Assembly: GCF_003265705.1 (NCBI RefSeq)
Contig: NW_020312828.1
Coordinates: 57,935,455-57,999,454, forward strand
DNA length: 64,000 nucleotides
Source of the DNA: Callorhinus ursinus
Taxonomy: Eukaryota > Chordata > Mammalia > Carnivora > Otariidae
Direction of reading: 5' to 3'
Shown here one piece after another: positions 33,284-43,937 of this stretch (positions are counted from its first letter, which is position 1; every line of letters starts with the position of its first letter). The translations under genes and the position numbers were made by a program. The notes beneath the pieces are model-generated. The model was not told the DNA's origin and ran no database searches. It saw only the letters and a list, made by a program, of their open reading frames with translations.

Positions 33284-35058
33284 TTTGTCCAGAGGAGAAT
33301 AGATGAATGGGAGAACAAAATGCTAACAGGTTAACAACGTCCCCAGAAAATATACTCTAAACAAGTCAGAAAATACCTGAAACCAGGGGAAAAGAAAGGG
33401 AAAGAAAAAAAAAAAGAGAAAAAGAAACAAAAACAGAACAAAACAAGGCAAAAAAAACAGAATATGATCAGATATATCAGGCTAGTGCATAGATCAGTGC
33501 CGTACACTAGATTTTGGGTGTATTTTGGTCTGTTAGAAGATAGTGCCTCCTAAAATTTTAAAGAAAGAAAGACTTATATATGTACAAAATAGGTTTGATT
33601 CAGTGAAGGGATGGAAGATGACTGTAAAGATGAAAATTATAATAGATTTTATAAAAGGAATTGATAAGTTGTTTGAAAAAAGAAAGATTTAAAAAAAAAG
33701 GGAGAGAATGTGATCAGGCAGGAGACTAGAACAAAGACATACACTAGAGATTTAGGGTATATTTTGATCTGTTAGAAGAAACTGTATCTCAAAATTTTAA
33801 AGAGTGAACAACTTATATATATATGTCAAAAATAAGGGTAACTACTATGAAGGGATAGAATATGACTCTAAAAATGAAAAATAAAAAAAAATTATAAAAG
33901 GGATTGATAAGATGTTGGTTGAAAAAGGGAAAAAGAAAATTTCAAAAAATCAGTTAAAAAAATTAACTTTGAAAAACTAATGAATCATGGTAAGAAAGTC
34001 ATGAATTCTATGTGCAGTATTCCCCTAGTGCTGGAGTTCTCCTGTTCTCCTTGATTGTTGAATTTGGTCTTGGCTTGCTGGCTGTTCGTGCTGATCTTCT
34101 GGGGGAGGGGCCTGTTGCCGTGGTTCCCAAAGGTCTTTGCCTGAGGCAGAATTGCCCCGCCCTTGTCGGTCTGGGCTGAGGAATCTTCTCGGGTTTGCTC
34201 TCGGGAGCTTTTGTTCCCTGCAAGCTCTCGGTACAGCTTTGGAGGATGAGAGTGAAACTGGTGGCCTCCCAATCTCTGCCCCGGAGGAGCCGAGAACTCA
34301 GGGCCCCGCTCCTCAGTGAGCCCCCAGAGAAAAGAGGTCAATCACTCCCATCTCCCTGGTCTCCAGTTGCACTCTGTGCTCACCCGCCTGTGACCAAGCG
34401 TTTCTATCTCTGACACCCAACCCCGTGTGGAGTCTCCAAACCCAGTGGATCCCTGCGGTGCACTCCCGCGCCGCTCCTCCCAGTGGAGGGAGGGGAGTCT
34501 CCCCGGATCTACCGCTTGTTGGGTCCCTGCTGGAGGAGCAGTGGCCCGACTGGGCCGCGCGGATCACAGTTTATGGCAACCCAAGCTGAGAGGCCGCGCC
34601 TTGGCTCCGTCTCTGCAGCCGGCTTCCCCGCTCCGATACCTGGGAGCTCTGCCACACTCGGGCACCCCCAGTCTTTCTGTGACCCCGAGGGTTCTGCGAC
34701 CACACTGTCTCGCGAGGTTTCCACCTCCCACTTAGCCACTGGAGTGACATCCCTCAGTGGACCCAACTTCTAAAAGTTCCCATTTTGTGCTCCGTGGCTC
34801 TATCACTTGCCAGAAGCAGCCGACAGAGACCCCCTCCCCCGCTGTCTATCCTCCCGAATATCGCCTGGGATTCACTTCTCCGCACGTCCTACCTTCCAGT
34901 AAGTGGTCGCTTCTCTGTTCAGAGAGTTGTTGCTACTCTCTTCTTCAATCTCCTGTTGAGTTCGTAGGTGTTCAGAATGGTTTGATCCCCATTCAGCTGA
35001 ATTTCTGAGACCAGATGAAATCCAGGTCTCCTACTCCTCTGCCATCTTGCTCCGCCTC
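33284..35058 (-). promoter_or_regulatory. L1 copy 2 5' UTR with internal promoter
   Basis: The L1 5' UTR carries the element's own RNA polymerase II promoter. The first bases in sense contain CAAGATGGC (complement at 35041-35050), which matches the YY1 site at the start of human L1. The 34080-34900 part is GC- and CpG-rich, a sharp contrast with the AT-rich surroundings. The part next to ORF1 (33300-33950) is T-rich in sense and holds a tandem ~246-bp duplication. Whether it is still active cannot be seen from sequence. Confidence 0.75.
33461..33945. repeat. Two diverged ~246-bp tandem monomers in L1 5' UTR
   Basis: The series 'aatatgatcag', 'acactagattttgggtgtattttggtctgttagaaga', 'aaaattttaaag', 'gaagggat' and 'ggaattgataag' from 33461 repeats in the same order from 33707 (aatgtgatcagg, then acactagagatttagggtatattttgatctgttagaaga). 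Confidence 0.8.
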
Positions 35059-35085
35059 CTCTTCAGCATCATTTTATCTTTAGCA

Positions 35086-35121
35086 TTTTTATATGAATTA
35101 TTTAATTATTTCGTTCTTGAG
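35086..35121 (+). repeat. Left arm of a 36-bp inverted repeat
   Basis: The arm starts TTTTTATATGAATTATTTAA and ends CGTTCTTGAG. It is the reverse complement of 36216-36251 with one mismatch. It begins 10 bp beyond the target-site duplication of L1 copy 2. Confidence 0.9.
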
Positions 35122-35531
35122 GTGGGAGCTCTTGAGGGAATCTATGAACATTCTTGTAACTTTCATTATGATAAAAGAACTACCTGTTTTGGTATATATG
35201 TTATCTACTAATGGAATATCTATGTGCTGAGTAATGTGAGTTTACAGATAAACTAGTAATATATGTTGTAAATGATCACATTTAGCCAGCCATCTGTCCT
35301 TTAAATATTAAGACTTATGCCCAGTTTCGACATCTGTGTGTGCACATATCTTTTTATACATTGCTGGTAATATGCTGACAAAAGTGGAAAACAAAAATGG
35401 TAAACCAATGAAACTTCAAAGGACTTTGCTTTTTTAAATTCATGTAGATTTATCTCCTGCTTCTAAAGTACATCTGTTGTCTTTACTGAAATTCTAAAAC
35501 TAATCAAAATCCTTTTGAGGAAAAATGAATT
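35122..35531. other. Unrecognised sequence
   Basis: No family recognised. Confidence 0.4.
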
Positions 35532-35546
35532 GAAATTAAATTTTAA

Positions 35547-35723
35547 GGGCGCCTGAGTGGCTCAGATGGTTAAGCGTCTGCCTTCGGCTCAGGTCATGAT
35601 CCCAGAGTCCTGGGATCGAGTCCCACATCGGGCTCCCTGCTCAGTGGGGAGCCTGCTCCTCCCTCTGCTTCTCTCTCTCTCTGTCTCTCATGAATAAATA
35701 AATAAAATCTTAAAAAAAAAAAA
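35547..35723 (+). mobile_element. Can-SINE, full length
   Basis: The perfect 15-bp duplication GAAATTAAATTTTAA lies at 35532-35546 and 35724-35738. The head reads GGGCGCCTGAGTGGCTCAGA. Confidence 0.96.
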
Positions 35724-36061
35724 GAAATTAAATTTTAAATGCTTTATAAATTTGTAAGTTTATTTGAAATATACCCAGTTGAACTAGATTTTTAACAATC
35801 AGTGAGATAATTTGCCATAAGCAATGCGTAGACATCCAGTCTCTTCTTAAAAAATCACTACTTATTAACCATGAGGAACGAAGGTCGTTATTTGCTATGA
35901 CTGTATATTTTCTACACAGGGAAAAAATTACAATATGCACACACACCATCAATCAGATAAGGGAGAAGATTTAACTTTTGATCTGAATAATATATCCAAT
36001 ATCTGAATATATATCTGAAGAGTCTACGAAAGGCCTAAATTTCTCTATACTTGTGAATAAA

Positions 36062-36215
36062 CAGAAAAAAATGAAGGAAAATGGAATGAAAGAAAGGAAG
36101 GAAAGAAGTGGGAAGGAGAGAAGGAAAAGAGAGGAAGAAAAGGTAGAAGAAAGATTGTAGATAATGTCAGAAAAGAGAAAACAAAAGAAGGGAAGGGACA
36201 GAAAGGAAACGAATT
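36062..36215 (+). repeat. Polypurine (GA-rich) tract
   Basis: About 150 bp is nearly all A and G on the plus strand, with many GGAA/GAAAG units. It runs up to the right inverted-repeat arm. Confidence 0.85.
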
Positions 36216-36251
36216 CTCAAGAACGAAATAATTAAATAAGTCATATAAAAA
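36216..36251 (-). repeat. Right arm of a 36-bp inverted repeat
   Basis: It starts CTCAAGAACGAAATAATTAA and ends CATATAAAAA. It matches the reverse complement of 35086-35121 at 35 of 36 positions. Confidence 0.9.
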
Positions 36252-37985
36252 GGTGTTTAGGATTTAACAAGTTAGCAGTTGAGGTAAAAATATGTCTTAC
36301 AAAATCTTGGAAGTAGTCTTATCATACTATTTTTCATGTGGGGACCCAACTTTGATCTTAGAACATAGGAGAGAATGTATTTACTCTGAGAGAGATGTCA
36401 CATTTAACTTCAAGCCATACAGAATAAATGTTATTTAAGCCTTAGCCAGGTGAGACTTAATGGCCAATAGGGAATGGCAAAACAGGTGCAGTGAGGTATC
36501 AGTATGTTTCCGACTGCGACCAAAACCTGAGAGAATAGTATAGATCATTATCTGAGATTGTATAATCATTATTGTCATTTGACTTTTCAGTACACAGCTT
36601 CTTGAGAAAAGATAATACCTCTGAAGCATTTTTCTGTACACTGAATATTCATCCCTTAATTGTTGATAATTCTAGCGTATATCTAAGGGAACCCGGAGGT
36701 GGACAGTGATATTGCATTATAAACAGCAGTTAAACAGTAGTCTCACCTTGAGGAATGCAAAAGCCTTTTTAAAAAGTGTTAGAACTGTGAAGAAAGTTTT
36801 TAGCGATTTTCTATAAGGAAATTGCCATCGTTAAAGAAGTTTATTGTTAATTAATGATTTCCATATAATTGTACATAGTTAGCCATCATTTTAGCAACAT
36901 TACATTATTGTAATAGGGTGCATTACTTATTACTAGATAAAAGTATCAGGGAATTCCAGGGGCCCTGGAAAATTCTCAAGATTTAGGGAAAATTGGTTTA
37001 CTTCTGGAAGGATCATAAAATTTCTGAAATTGTTACCCCCAGCATCACCAGAATCTTGATATTGTTTGTCTCGTATCCATATTTAAACAAACAGACACCT
37101 CTCCTGGAGGTTTTGGAAATGTATTTCCTGCAGGATTGACTAAAAGTACTACTATGAGGTGGGAGAGTTATCTTCTTTCATCAGCCAATTTCATAAAGCA
37201 GAGCCTTAGGATTCCATAAGGAGGAGCCAGACAATGTTTTTCTCATTTCAATTCTCTCTGCCTTCTATTCAGAGAGTGTAGTATTAGGTTATCTTTCAGT
37301 CCTAGTTTATGGCAATATTCTGTTATTTATGGTTTTCTGTACATTCACATGTATAATAGTATAATGTGAAAATTGGAAATTATGTTAGTCAAAGTACCTC
37401 CCATATAAACTTTGAACTGTCCTGGGATATCCTTTCTAATTTGGGGGCTGAATAGATGTAGTGACCTGAAGATAGTTTCTCTTTTCATTTTTTAATTCCT
37501 TATCAAACCTGCCATCTCTATCTGCTATCTTTCACAAAGTTATCAATGGAAAATGCTTTCTTCTTGTAAATAATTTTGATATTTTTCTGGGTACCTCAAT
37601 TTGGTTGCTGTTTGCTTTTGAGACCTAATTTTTACGGAGTAACCTATAGTATGTATAGTTTTTGCATTGTTATAATTTTTTTTCTGTATATGCCAGTAAT
37701 CATAGAGAGCATGACTTCTTAACAAAAGTGAACTTTTTCTTTTCAAATAAAAGCTTGGTTTGGCTTTTTACATTGTCAAGGCTGTAAGTGTCCATTAATT
37801 CTCAATTTAACATTATAGAAAATAAACTGATCATACCTGCATATTAAAGAGAATGTCTATGAGAACTGATATCAACTGACAGAGTTATCTTTAACTGGTA
37901 TCATCATAACATGAAGTGTCCCTGAGTATACTCTGATATTAAGACTAAATGCCATTTACTGTTTGTCATAACCTATGTACTAATT

Positions 37986-38168
37986 TTTTTTAAGATTTTA
38001 TTTATTTGAGAGAAAGAGAGATAGTGAAAGAGAGTAAGAGCAGGGAGGAGAGGAAGAAGCAGGTTCCCCACTGAACAGGGAGCCTGATGTGGGACTCAAT
38101 CCTAGGACCCTGAGATCATGACCTGAACTGAAGGCAGACACTTAACCAACTGAGCCACCCAGGTGGCC
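37986..38168 (-). mobile_element. Can-SINE
   Basis: The flank TGTACTAAT recurs at 37976-37984 and 38169-38177. The copy is somewhat diverged (gtgggactcaatcctaggaccctgagatc). Confidence 0.93.
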
Positions 38169-38177
38169 TGTACTAAT

Positions 38178-39019
38178 GTTTTAAAAATATCCGTATGACT
38201 ATAGCTTCACAAAAAAACAAAAATTAGCAAGTTAAATCTTCAAACCATGATTAATACTTAAACTTTTGAGATATTTTAAATCGATTGATTTTCATAAGGT
38301 GATTTTTTTGTATAAAATAAATTTTCACCAACAAATGGGGTTCCCACTATAAAATAGGAATTGACCCGGCAATGTTTGTGTATTCTGTACTTATTCTGTA
38401 GGAAGGAAGTTATTCTGTCACTTTCTCACCACTGTTAAAACTGATAATTTTTAGAGCATCTACCTCATCTTCTATGTATTTGTGACTTTAAAACTAGGCA
38501 TACAAAATAATGAGCAATAAATATTATTGGTACTAACAGAGAGAAGGGTCAAATATTTGAAGAATTTTAGCATATGTAAAAGATAAAATTTGGTTTTGTG
38601 TAAATATCATGCTATATACATGCTTCATAATAGTAATAAATTAGAGAATAATCAATATAGGGCAGCTTTTCTCATCTGTCCAGCTTTTGTCAAATTATAC
38701 AAGCATTAAAATAGTGATTTACCTTCATCTTATTTCATGTAAACACACCTGCTTGAATACATTCAGTTATAGACATTCCAGTCCTAGGAGCACATAGATA
38801 AATGAAAAACAGAAGCTCACAGCAAAAGCAATATGAGAGATTAAGAGAGTGAATAGATAGATTAATGAGAAAGGATTAAAATATCTCAAATTCTATGAGC
38901 TAGAATGAGCAAAGTCTAGCAGGGGACATGAAATCTACCTATAAATATCAAGTACTTGTAAACACTGATTAAGAGAATTATTTTTAACCCAAGAGTAGGG
39001 ACAGGAAAACTGGATAAAA
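38178..39019. other. AT-rich stretch, nothing recognised
   Basis: No family, exon or RNA gene recognised. Confidence 0.4.
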
Positions 39020-39029
39020 ACATAAGACA

Positions 39030-39229
39030 AGGGGCGCCTGGGTGGCTCAGTCCTTAAGTGTCTGCCTTCGGCTCAGGTTATGACCCCGGGGTCCTGGGAT
39101 CGAGCCCCGCATCGGGCTCCCTGCTCAGCGGGAAGCCTGCTTCTCCCTCTCCCACTCTGCCTGCTTGTGTTCCCTCTCTCACTGTGTCTCTCTCTGTCAA
39201 ATAAATAAATAAAAATCTTAAAAAAAAAC
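39030..39229 (+). mobile_element. Can-SINE, full length, near consensus
   Basis: It keeps a GGGGCGCCTGGGTGGCTCAG head, several CpGs in the body and a long CT-rich part. The 10-bp duplication ACATAAGACA lies at 39020-39029 and 39230-39239. Retained CpGs suggest a comparatively young copy. Confidence 0.96.
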
Positions 39230-39239
39230 ACATAAGACA

Positions 39240-40324
39240 TACTGTACTGGATATTTGAGAAACAACTACATTACTTTAGAAAGATTATATAGACATAGCT
39301 TTTTGACTCTTGGAAATAGCTTCATGGTTAACTGGGGGGTATAAAGGCAACATAGTTGCCTATATCAATCCAATTGAGAAATGCACTGTAAAAATATAGG
39401 AAAAATTAAATTTAAAGAAGTAGCTGTCTCTTGCACTGGTGTTTTTATTTGTTTGTTTTTTTCTTTGTTTTTGTTTTTGGCAGACAGTAGCCCCAGTTCC
39501 TTATCTGTGGCACACATAGTAAACTGAAAAATATATTTTTTTAATTCTTTCTACGATTGTGTGAACCTCATGGTAAGTAGAATCCTCAGATCTTAGTTTT
39601 TTGATGATAGAAAAATGGAGGAATTTAAAGACATCATTAATTGAGTAAAATTAATATGTAATATATACATTTTAATATCTTGGGGCCCTATATCAAACTG
39701 GACTATGTTCACAGCTATTAGCCTGCAAAGAGGATTAAGAACAGCTATTTGACACAATTGTACGTTTCTTGATGTTGGACATCTCCTTGCCCTATCCACT
39801 TCTGGGCTTTGATTTTGGATTTTGAATGTTACATTCTCAGTTCCTATCTTCCTCCAGGGTCACCTCTCTCATAATTCTGATTTGATTAGTAGATACTTCA
39901 TTTTTATTTTCTTACCTCAGATTCTAGTGTAATCCTAAATTCCAGTTATTTATACAAGTTTTTTATTTGTCCTTTTATTTTCTGCAGACATAGTATCAAT
40001 TTCCAGTGTCTGCTTGGATCACTATAATAAGATTTTTGATTGCAAAGAAAGAAATAGGCAGTCATGTAATGATGTATAACATGGTATAGTGGAAGGAAGT
40101 GGCAACCCTTGGACCAAGGATGAACCACTCTTAATCATGTTACATAGGATTCTAAAGGATATGTTCATATCACCTCATAAGACTCTTAAGCTAAGGAATT
40201 TTATTTTCTGTCGAACCAGCTCTAGCATAAGTGCATCTACTACTCCTTACTTTACATTGTCATTTGGACATTTCTAAATGTCTTAAGTTTTTCAATGTAT
40301 AGATTCTATTCAATGTAAATATAA
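39240..40324. other. Unrecognised sequence
   Basis: It contains a T/G-rich run at 39444-39480. Frames of 60-68 codons here show no domain. Confidence 0.4.
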
Positions 40325-40577
40325 CCCCTTACCTCACATTATTAACAAAACATTAACTTAAAGTGGATCATCAGCTTAAGTGTAAAACCTAAAAGAACCT
40401 GAAAGTATAAATCTTTTAGAAGAAAAATGGTCATTTTAGCTACATTGGAATAGACAAAACATTTTTAGACACAAAACAAAACACATGAACTATTATTTAA
40501 AATCAGTACATTGAATTTCATAACAAATATTTTTAAATTTTGGTGTTCAAAAAACATCATTAAAAAATGAAAATGCC

Positions 40578-40796
40578 GGGTGCCTGGGTGGCTCAGTTGG
40601 TTAAGCGACTGCCTTCGGCTCAGGTCATGATCCTGGAGTCCCTGGATTGAGTCCCGCATCGGGCTCCCTGCTCAGCAGGGAGTCTGCTTCTCCCTCTGAC
40701 CCTCCCCCCATCTCATGTACTTTCTCTCTCATTCTCTCTGTCTCTCAAATAAATAAATAAAAAATCTTTAAAAAAAAAAATAAATAAAAAAAAAAT
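40578..40796 (+). mobile_element. Can-SINE, full length
   Basis: The perfect 16-bp duplication AAAAAATGAAAATGCC lies at 40562-40577 and 40797-40812. The tail is long and A-rich, with AATAAATAAAT repeated. Confidence 0.96.
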
Positions 40797-41061
40797 AAAA
40801 AATGAAAATGCCAGCAATAGAGAAGGAGAATTTATTTGCAACACATATATCAGAAATTGGACTTGTGATTAGAATAAATAAAAGATTATAATATCTCACT
40901 AATAAGGCAAACAGTTCAATAAAAATAGACAAAAGTGAACAGATACTTTATTCAAAAATATGTATAACCAATAAGCACCAGAGAAGCTCAATATCATTAA
41001 TTATCCAGAAAAGCAAATTAAAGCCACCATAAGATACAAGTAAACCCACATCATGGGGCTA

Positions 41062-41109
41062 AAATAATAATAATAATAATAATAATTAGTAGTAGTAGTA
41101 GTAGTAGTT
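41062..41109. repeat. Compound (AAT)n(AGT)n microsatellite
   Basis: About seven AAT units are followed directly by about six TAG units, within the old L1. Confidence 0.95.
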
Positions 41110-41260
41110 ATTAACGTACAGAAAACAGCAAAAAGATACAACAAAGTAAAACTGACTATACCAAGTATTGGTGAGGATGAAGAGCAATTAGTACTCTTCT
41201 CCATTGCTTGTAGGAATGTAAAATAGTATAATTGTTCTGGAAAAATATTTAAGAGTTTCT

Positions 41261-41526
41261 TTCTTTCTTTCTTTTTTTAAAGATTGATTGATGATTGATT
41301 GATTGATTGATTGATTGATTTTAGAGAGAGCGAGACCACAGTGGGGAGGGGTAAAAGGAGAGGGAGAGAGAAACCCAAGCTGAGAGAAACCCGAGCTGAC
41401 ACCCTGTAGGGAGGAGCCATTCATTGCCTGCTAGATCTCAAGGACCCTGAATTCAGGACCTGAGATCACAACCTGAGCTGAAACAAAGAGTTGGCAGCTT
41501 AACCAACGGTGCCACCCAGGTGCCCC
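41261..41526 (-). mobile_element. Can-SINE, old and expanded
   Basis: The tail contains an (ATTG)n expansion (about 41283-41322), and the body a small duplication of GAGAGAAACCCAAGCTGA at 41366-41399. The body wording differs from young copies ('gctagatctcaaggaccctgaattcagg'). The flank AGTTTCT (41254-41260) recurs at 41531-41537. Confidence 0.88.
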
Positions 41527-41537
41527 TGGCAGTTTCT

Positions 41538-41737
41538 TTTTTTTTTCTTTTAAAGATTTTATTTATTTATTTGAGAGAGAGAGAATGAGAGATAGCATGA
41601 GAGGTAAGAGGGTCAGGGGGAGAAGCAGACTCCCCGCTGAGCAGGGAGCCCGATGTGGGACTCGATCCCAGGACTCCAGGATCGTGACCTGAGTTGAAGG
41701 CAGTCACCTGACCAACTGAGGCACCCAGGTGCCCCCT
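41538..41737 (-). mobile_element. Can-SINE, full length
   Basis: The 11-bp duplication TGGCAGTTTCT lies at 41527-41537 and 41738-41748. Only about a dozen bases separate it from the older same-strand copy. Confidence 0.94.
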
Positions 41738-42415
41738 TGGCAGTTTCTCAAATAGTTAAATATTCACCTATATATAACCCAATTTTCCACAGCTACTAAT
41801 TACCCAAAAGAAAGTGAATTTCCATACAAAGACTAGTATATAAATGTATATACAGTTTTATTTTAACACTCCAAATCTGGAAATGACTCAAATGTCCATA
41901 CAAGGTGAGTGGTATAGTCACTAGAGTAGTATAGCCATATAATATCATTTTATTTAACAATAAAATGGAAGCAACTGCTGATACATGCAACTACATAAAT
42001 GAAACAAAACAAAAATACGGATGATTTTCAAAATCCTATATTGAGGGAAAGCAACTAGGTAATGAAGATTATGTACTGAATTTATATTTCTAAAATATTC
42101 AATTTAATCTTTAATCACAGAAAATAGATCAGAGGTTGGCAGTGGATAGTGTTGAGGGGAAAATTGGTGACAAAGTGGTACTAGGGATCTACAGGGACTG
42201 AGGAAATATTCTTTATTTTGGTGTGGTGAAGGTTTGTCAAATCTTTGTCAGAACTCATGATATACTCAAAATGTTTGCAATTTTTTGTATATCAATTTTA
42301 CCCCAAGAAAATGTGTGTTTTTTTAAGGTGCTTCCAAATACTCATTTATCCCAATTTAAGTTTTGCAGCTAAAGAAATGTGGAAGTTATAGGCTTCTTGT
42401 TAAATCTCTTCCTTT

Positions 42416-42865
42416 CCACACTGAATTTAATTAATTAATTAATTTATTACTTTTTTATTTTTAATTTATTAACATTTGTTTGTTTCAAGTCTTATTTAAA
42501 ATCTAGTTAGTTACTATATAGTGTAATATTGGTTTCAGGAGTATAATCTCTTGATTCATCACTTACATACAACACCCAGTGCTCATCACAACAAGTGCCC
42601 TCCTTAATACCCATCACCCATTTAGTCCATCCCCGACATACCTCCCCTCGATCAACCTATATCTGTATCTTTTCCCTTATGGTTTGCCCCCCTCTCTCTT
42701 TTGTTTCCTTCCCCTATGTTCATCTGTTTTATTTCTTGAAATTCCACTTAGGTAAGTCATATGGTATTTTTATTTCTCTCACTGTTTTTGCTAAGCTTCG
42801 CTCTAGCTCCATCTATGTCATAGCAAATGGTAAGATTTCATTCTTTTTTATGGCTTACTAATACT

Positions 42866-42911
<46 letters not shown>

Positions 42912-43060
42912 CATTTCTTTTTTATCCATTCATCAGTCTATGGAAATTTGAGCTCTTTCTATAATTTTGCTATTGTTGATAATGCTGCTCTACACATTAG
43001 GATGCATGTGCCCCTTCAAATCAGTACTTTTGTATACTTTAATACATGATATCTAGTAGT
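42416..43060 (-). mobile_element. L1 3' UTR and ORF2 end, 5'-truncated
   Basis: The reverse-complement L1 3' end is visible: 'acaacacccagtgctcatcacaacaagtgccctccttaatacccatcaccc', then 'gctccatctatgtcatagcaaatggtaagatttcattc'. It is more diverged than copies 1-3 but of the same general type. A TG microsatellite has grown in it. Confidence 0.88.
42868..42910. repeat. (TG)n microsatellite, ~21 units
   Basis: This is an uninterrupted TG run at the spot where L1 3' ends usually have a TATATA/TGTGTA stretch. It is probably polymorphic. Confidence 0.97.
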
Positions 43061-43937
43061 GCAATTAAAAAAAGCAAACAACAAGATACTAAAAGTTACT
43101 CACATTTCCCCTATAGTTATTATATTGATATATTTATATCAATATAGTTATATATTATATAACCCCAAACAGCCTTAACCAGGGTGTTTTAAAAATTAGG
43201 CAAGTAGAAAATCTTCTTATTTAAATGTTTCATTATTAACCAATAGTATTCAATCTATTAAATTTTTAAAAATACCCCAAAATGTAGAAAACAAGTAGAA
43301 TTTATCCAATTATTCTGTTTAAAATCACCCAACAAAAACAAACGGGAGAAACACTGGTTTGTTTCCTATTTCCTTTTAGTCTTTAGCCTTTCAAAGACTC
43401 ATTATGACCAAAAAGAGGGGGGGAAAAAGGTTACTTTTAAGGCATCAAAATAATTGAAGATTATCGTCACAACTTCAATCTCTATATTCCACATGACACT
43501 GGAGCCAGCCTTAGGCAACACTAAAAAGCAAATTATATGTAAAGTCTAATAGGAATAAGAAAACCTATGTGTAGTGGGCAGAAATAATACTTGATATGAA
43601 TGAATGAATGAATAGCAATCACACTTACTTATAAATAATCCAAACTGTACAATCAAAGACATTTAAGGATGCCTTAGCATATTGCTTGACAAGTTATAAG
43701 TCTTAATTTTCCTCCCACTTTTAGATCTCTGTTAGACTTATAAATGTTGGAATCTCTAAAGATTAGGCCTCAGAATTCTTTTCTCTTTCCACTGCAGTCG
43801 TTTTCACTTCAAATAGCACCAATATGGTTAACAACTCTGAGATTTCCTATAATTCCAGATGTATGTTTCCTGGTGCATAGTCAATATCTCCACTAGGCTG
43901 TCTTAAATTCAGCCTAAAATCAACATTCCTGTTCCAA
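43061..43937. other. Unrecognised sequence
   Basis: It contains a short (AATG)n near 43599-43614. Nothing else recognised. Confidence 0.4.

Larger units (their letters stand above)
27842..35058 (-). mobile_element. L1 copy 2: full-length, minus strand
   Basis: The perfect 17-bp duplication CTCTTCAGCATCATTTT lies at 27825-27841 and 35059-35075. In sense order it has a 5' UTR of about 1775 bp (35058-33284) with a CpG-rich start and a T-rich end, ORF1 (33283-32388), an ~80-bp spacer, ORF2 (32306-28300) and a 3' UTR with a purine-rich tract (sense) before the A tail. A SINE (31326-31523) sits in ORF2. ORFs are broken by small frameshifts. It is the most complete L1 in the window and the reference for the other copies. 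Confidence 0.97.
35739..37975. other. 2.2 kb mostly unrecognised
   Basis: Apart from the purine tract (36062-36215) and the inverted-repeat arm (36216-36251) I see nothing assignable. Short frames at 35728-35952, 36435-36641 and 37543-37746 have no domain and no splice context that I can support. Confidence 0.4.
40325..42330 (+). mobile_element. Old L1, ORF2 C-terminus plus 3' UTR, with three SINEs
   Basis: Collinear L1 matches run from 'attaacttaaagtggatcatcagcttaagtgtaaaacc' (ORF2) through 'ggagaatttatttgcaacacatatatcag', 'agcaccagagaagctcaatatcatta', 'ttgcttgtaggaatgtaaaat', 'gaaatgactcaaatgtcca' and 'acatgcaactacataaatg' to the 3' UTR 'tcagaggttggcagtggatag' and 'gtatatcaattttaccccaa'. 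SINEs at 40578, 41261 and 41538 interrupt it. It is strongly diverged. Confidence 0.85.

Noticed and set aside
34427..34773. Overlapping 84-102-codon frames on both strands, GC-rich, gene-like composition
   Set aside because: They lie inside the CpG-rich 5' UTR of L1 copy 2. Length comes from GC-rich sequence with few stops, not from a host gene.
35086..36251. A DNA transposon of ~1.17 kb bounded by 36-bp terminal inverted repeats
   Set aside because: No target-site duplication outside the arms, no transposase-like sequence inside, and the interior contains an ordinary SINE and purine tract. Kept only as an inverted-repeat finding.
41062..41109. Regularly spaced short repeats that might suggest an array
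   Set aside because: Plain trinucleotide microsatellite; no spacers, and CRISPR arrays are not expected in a mammalian genome.
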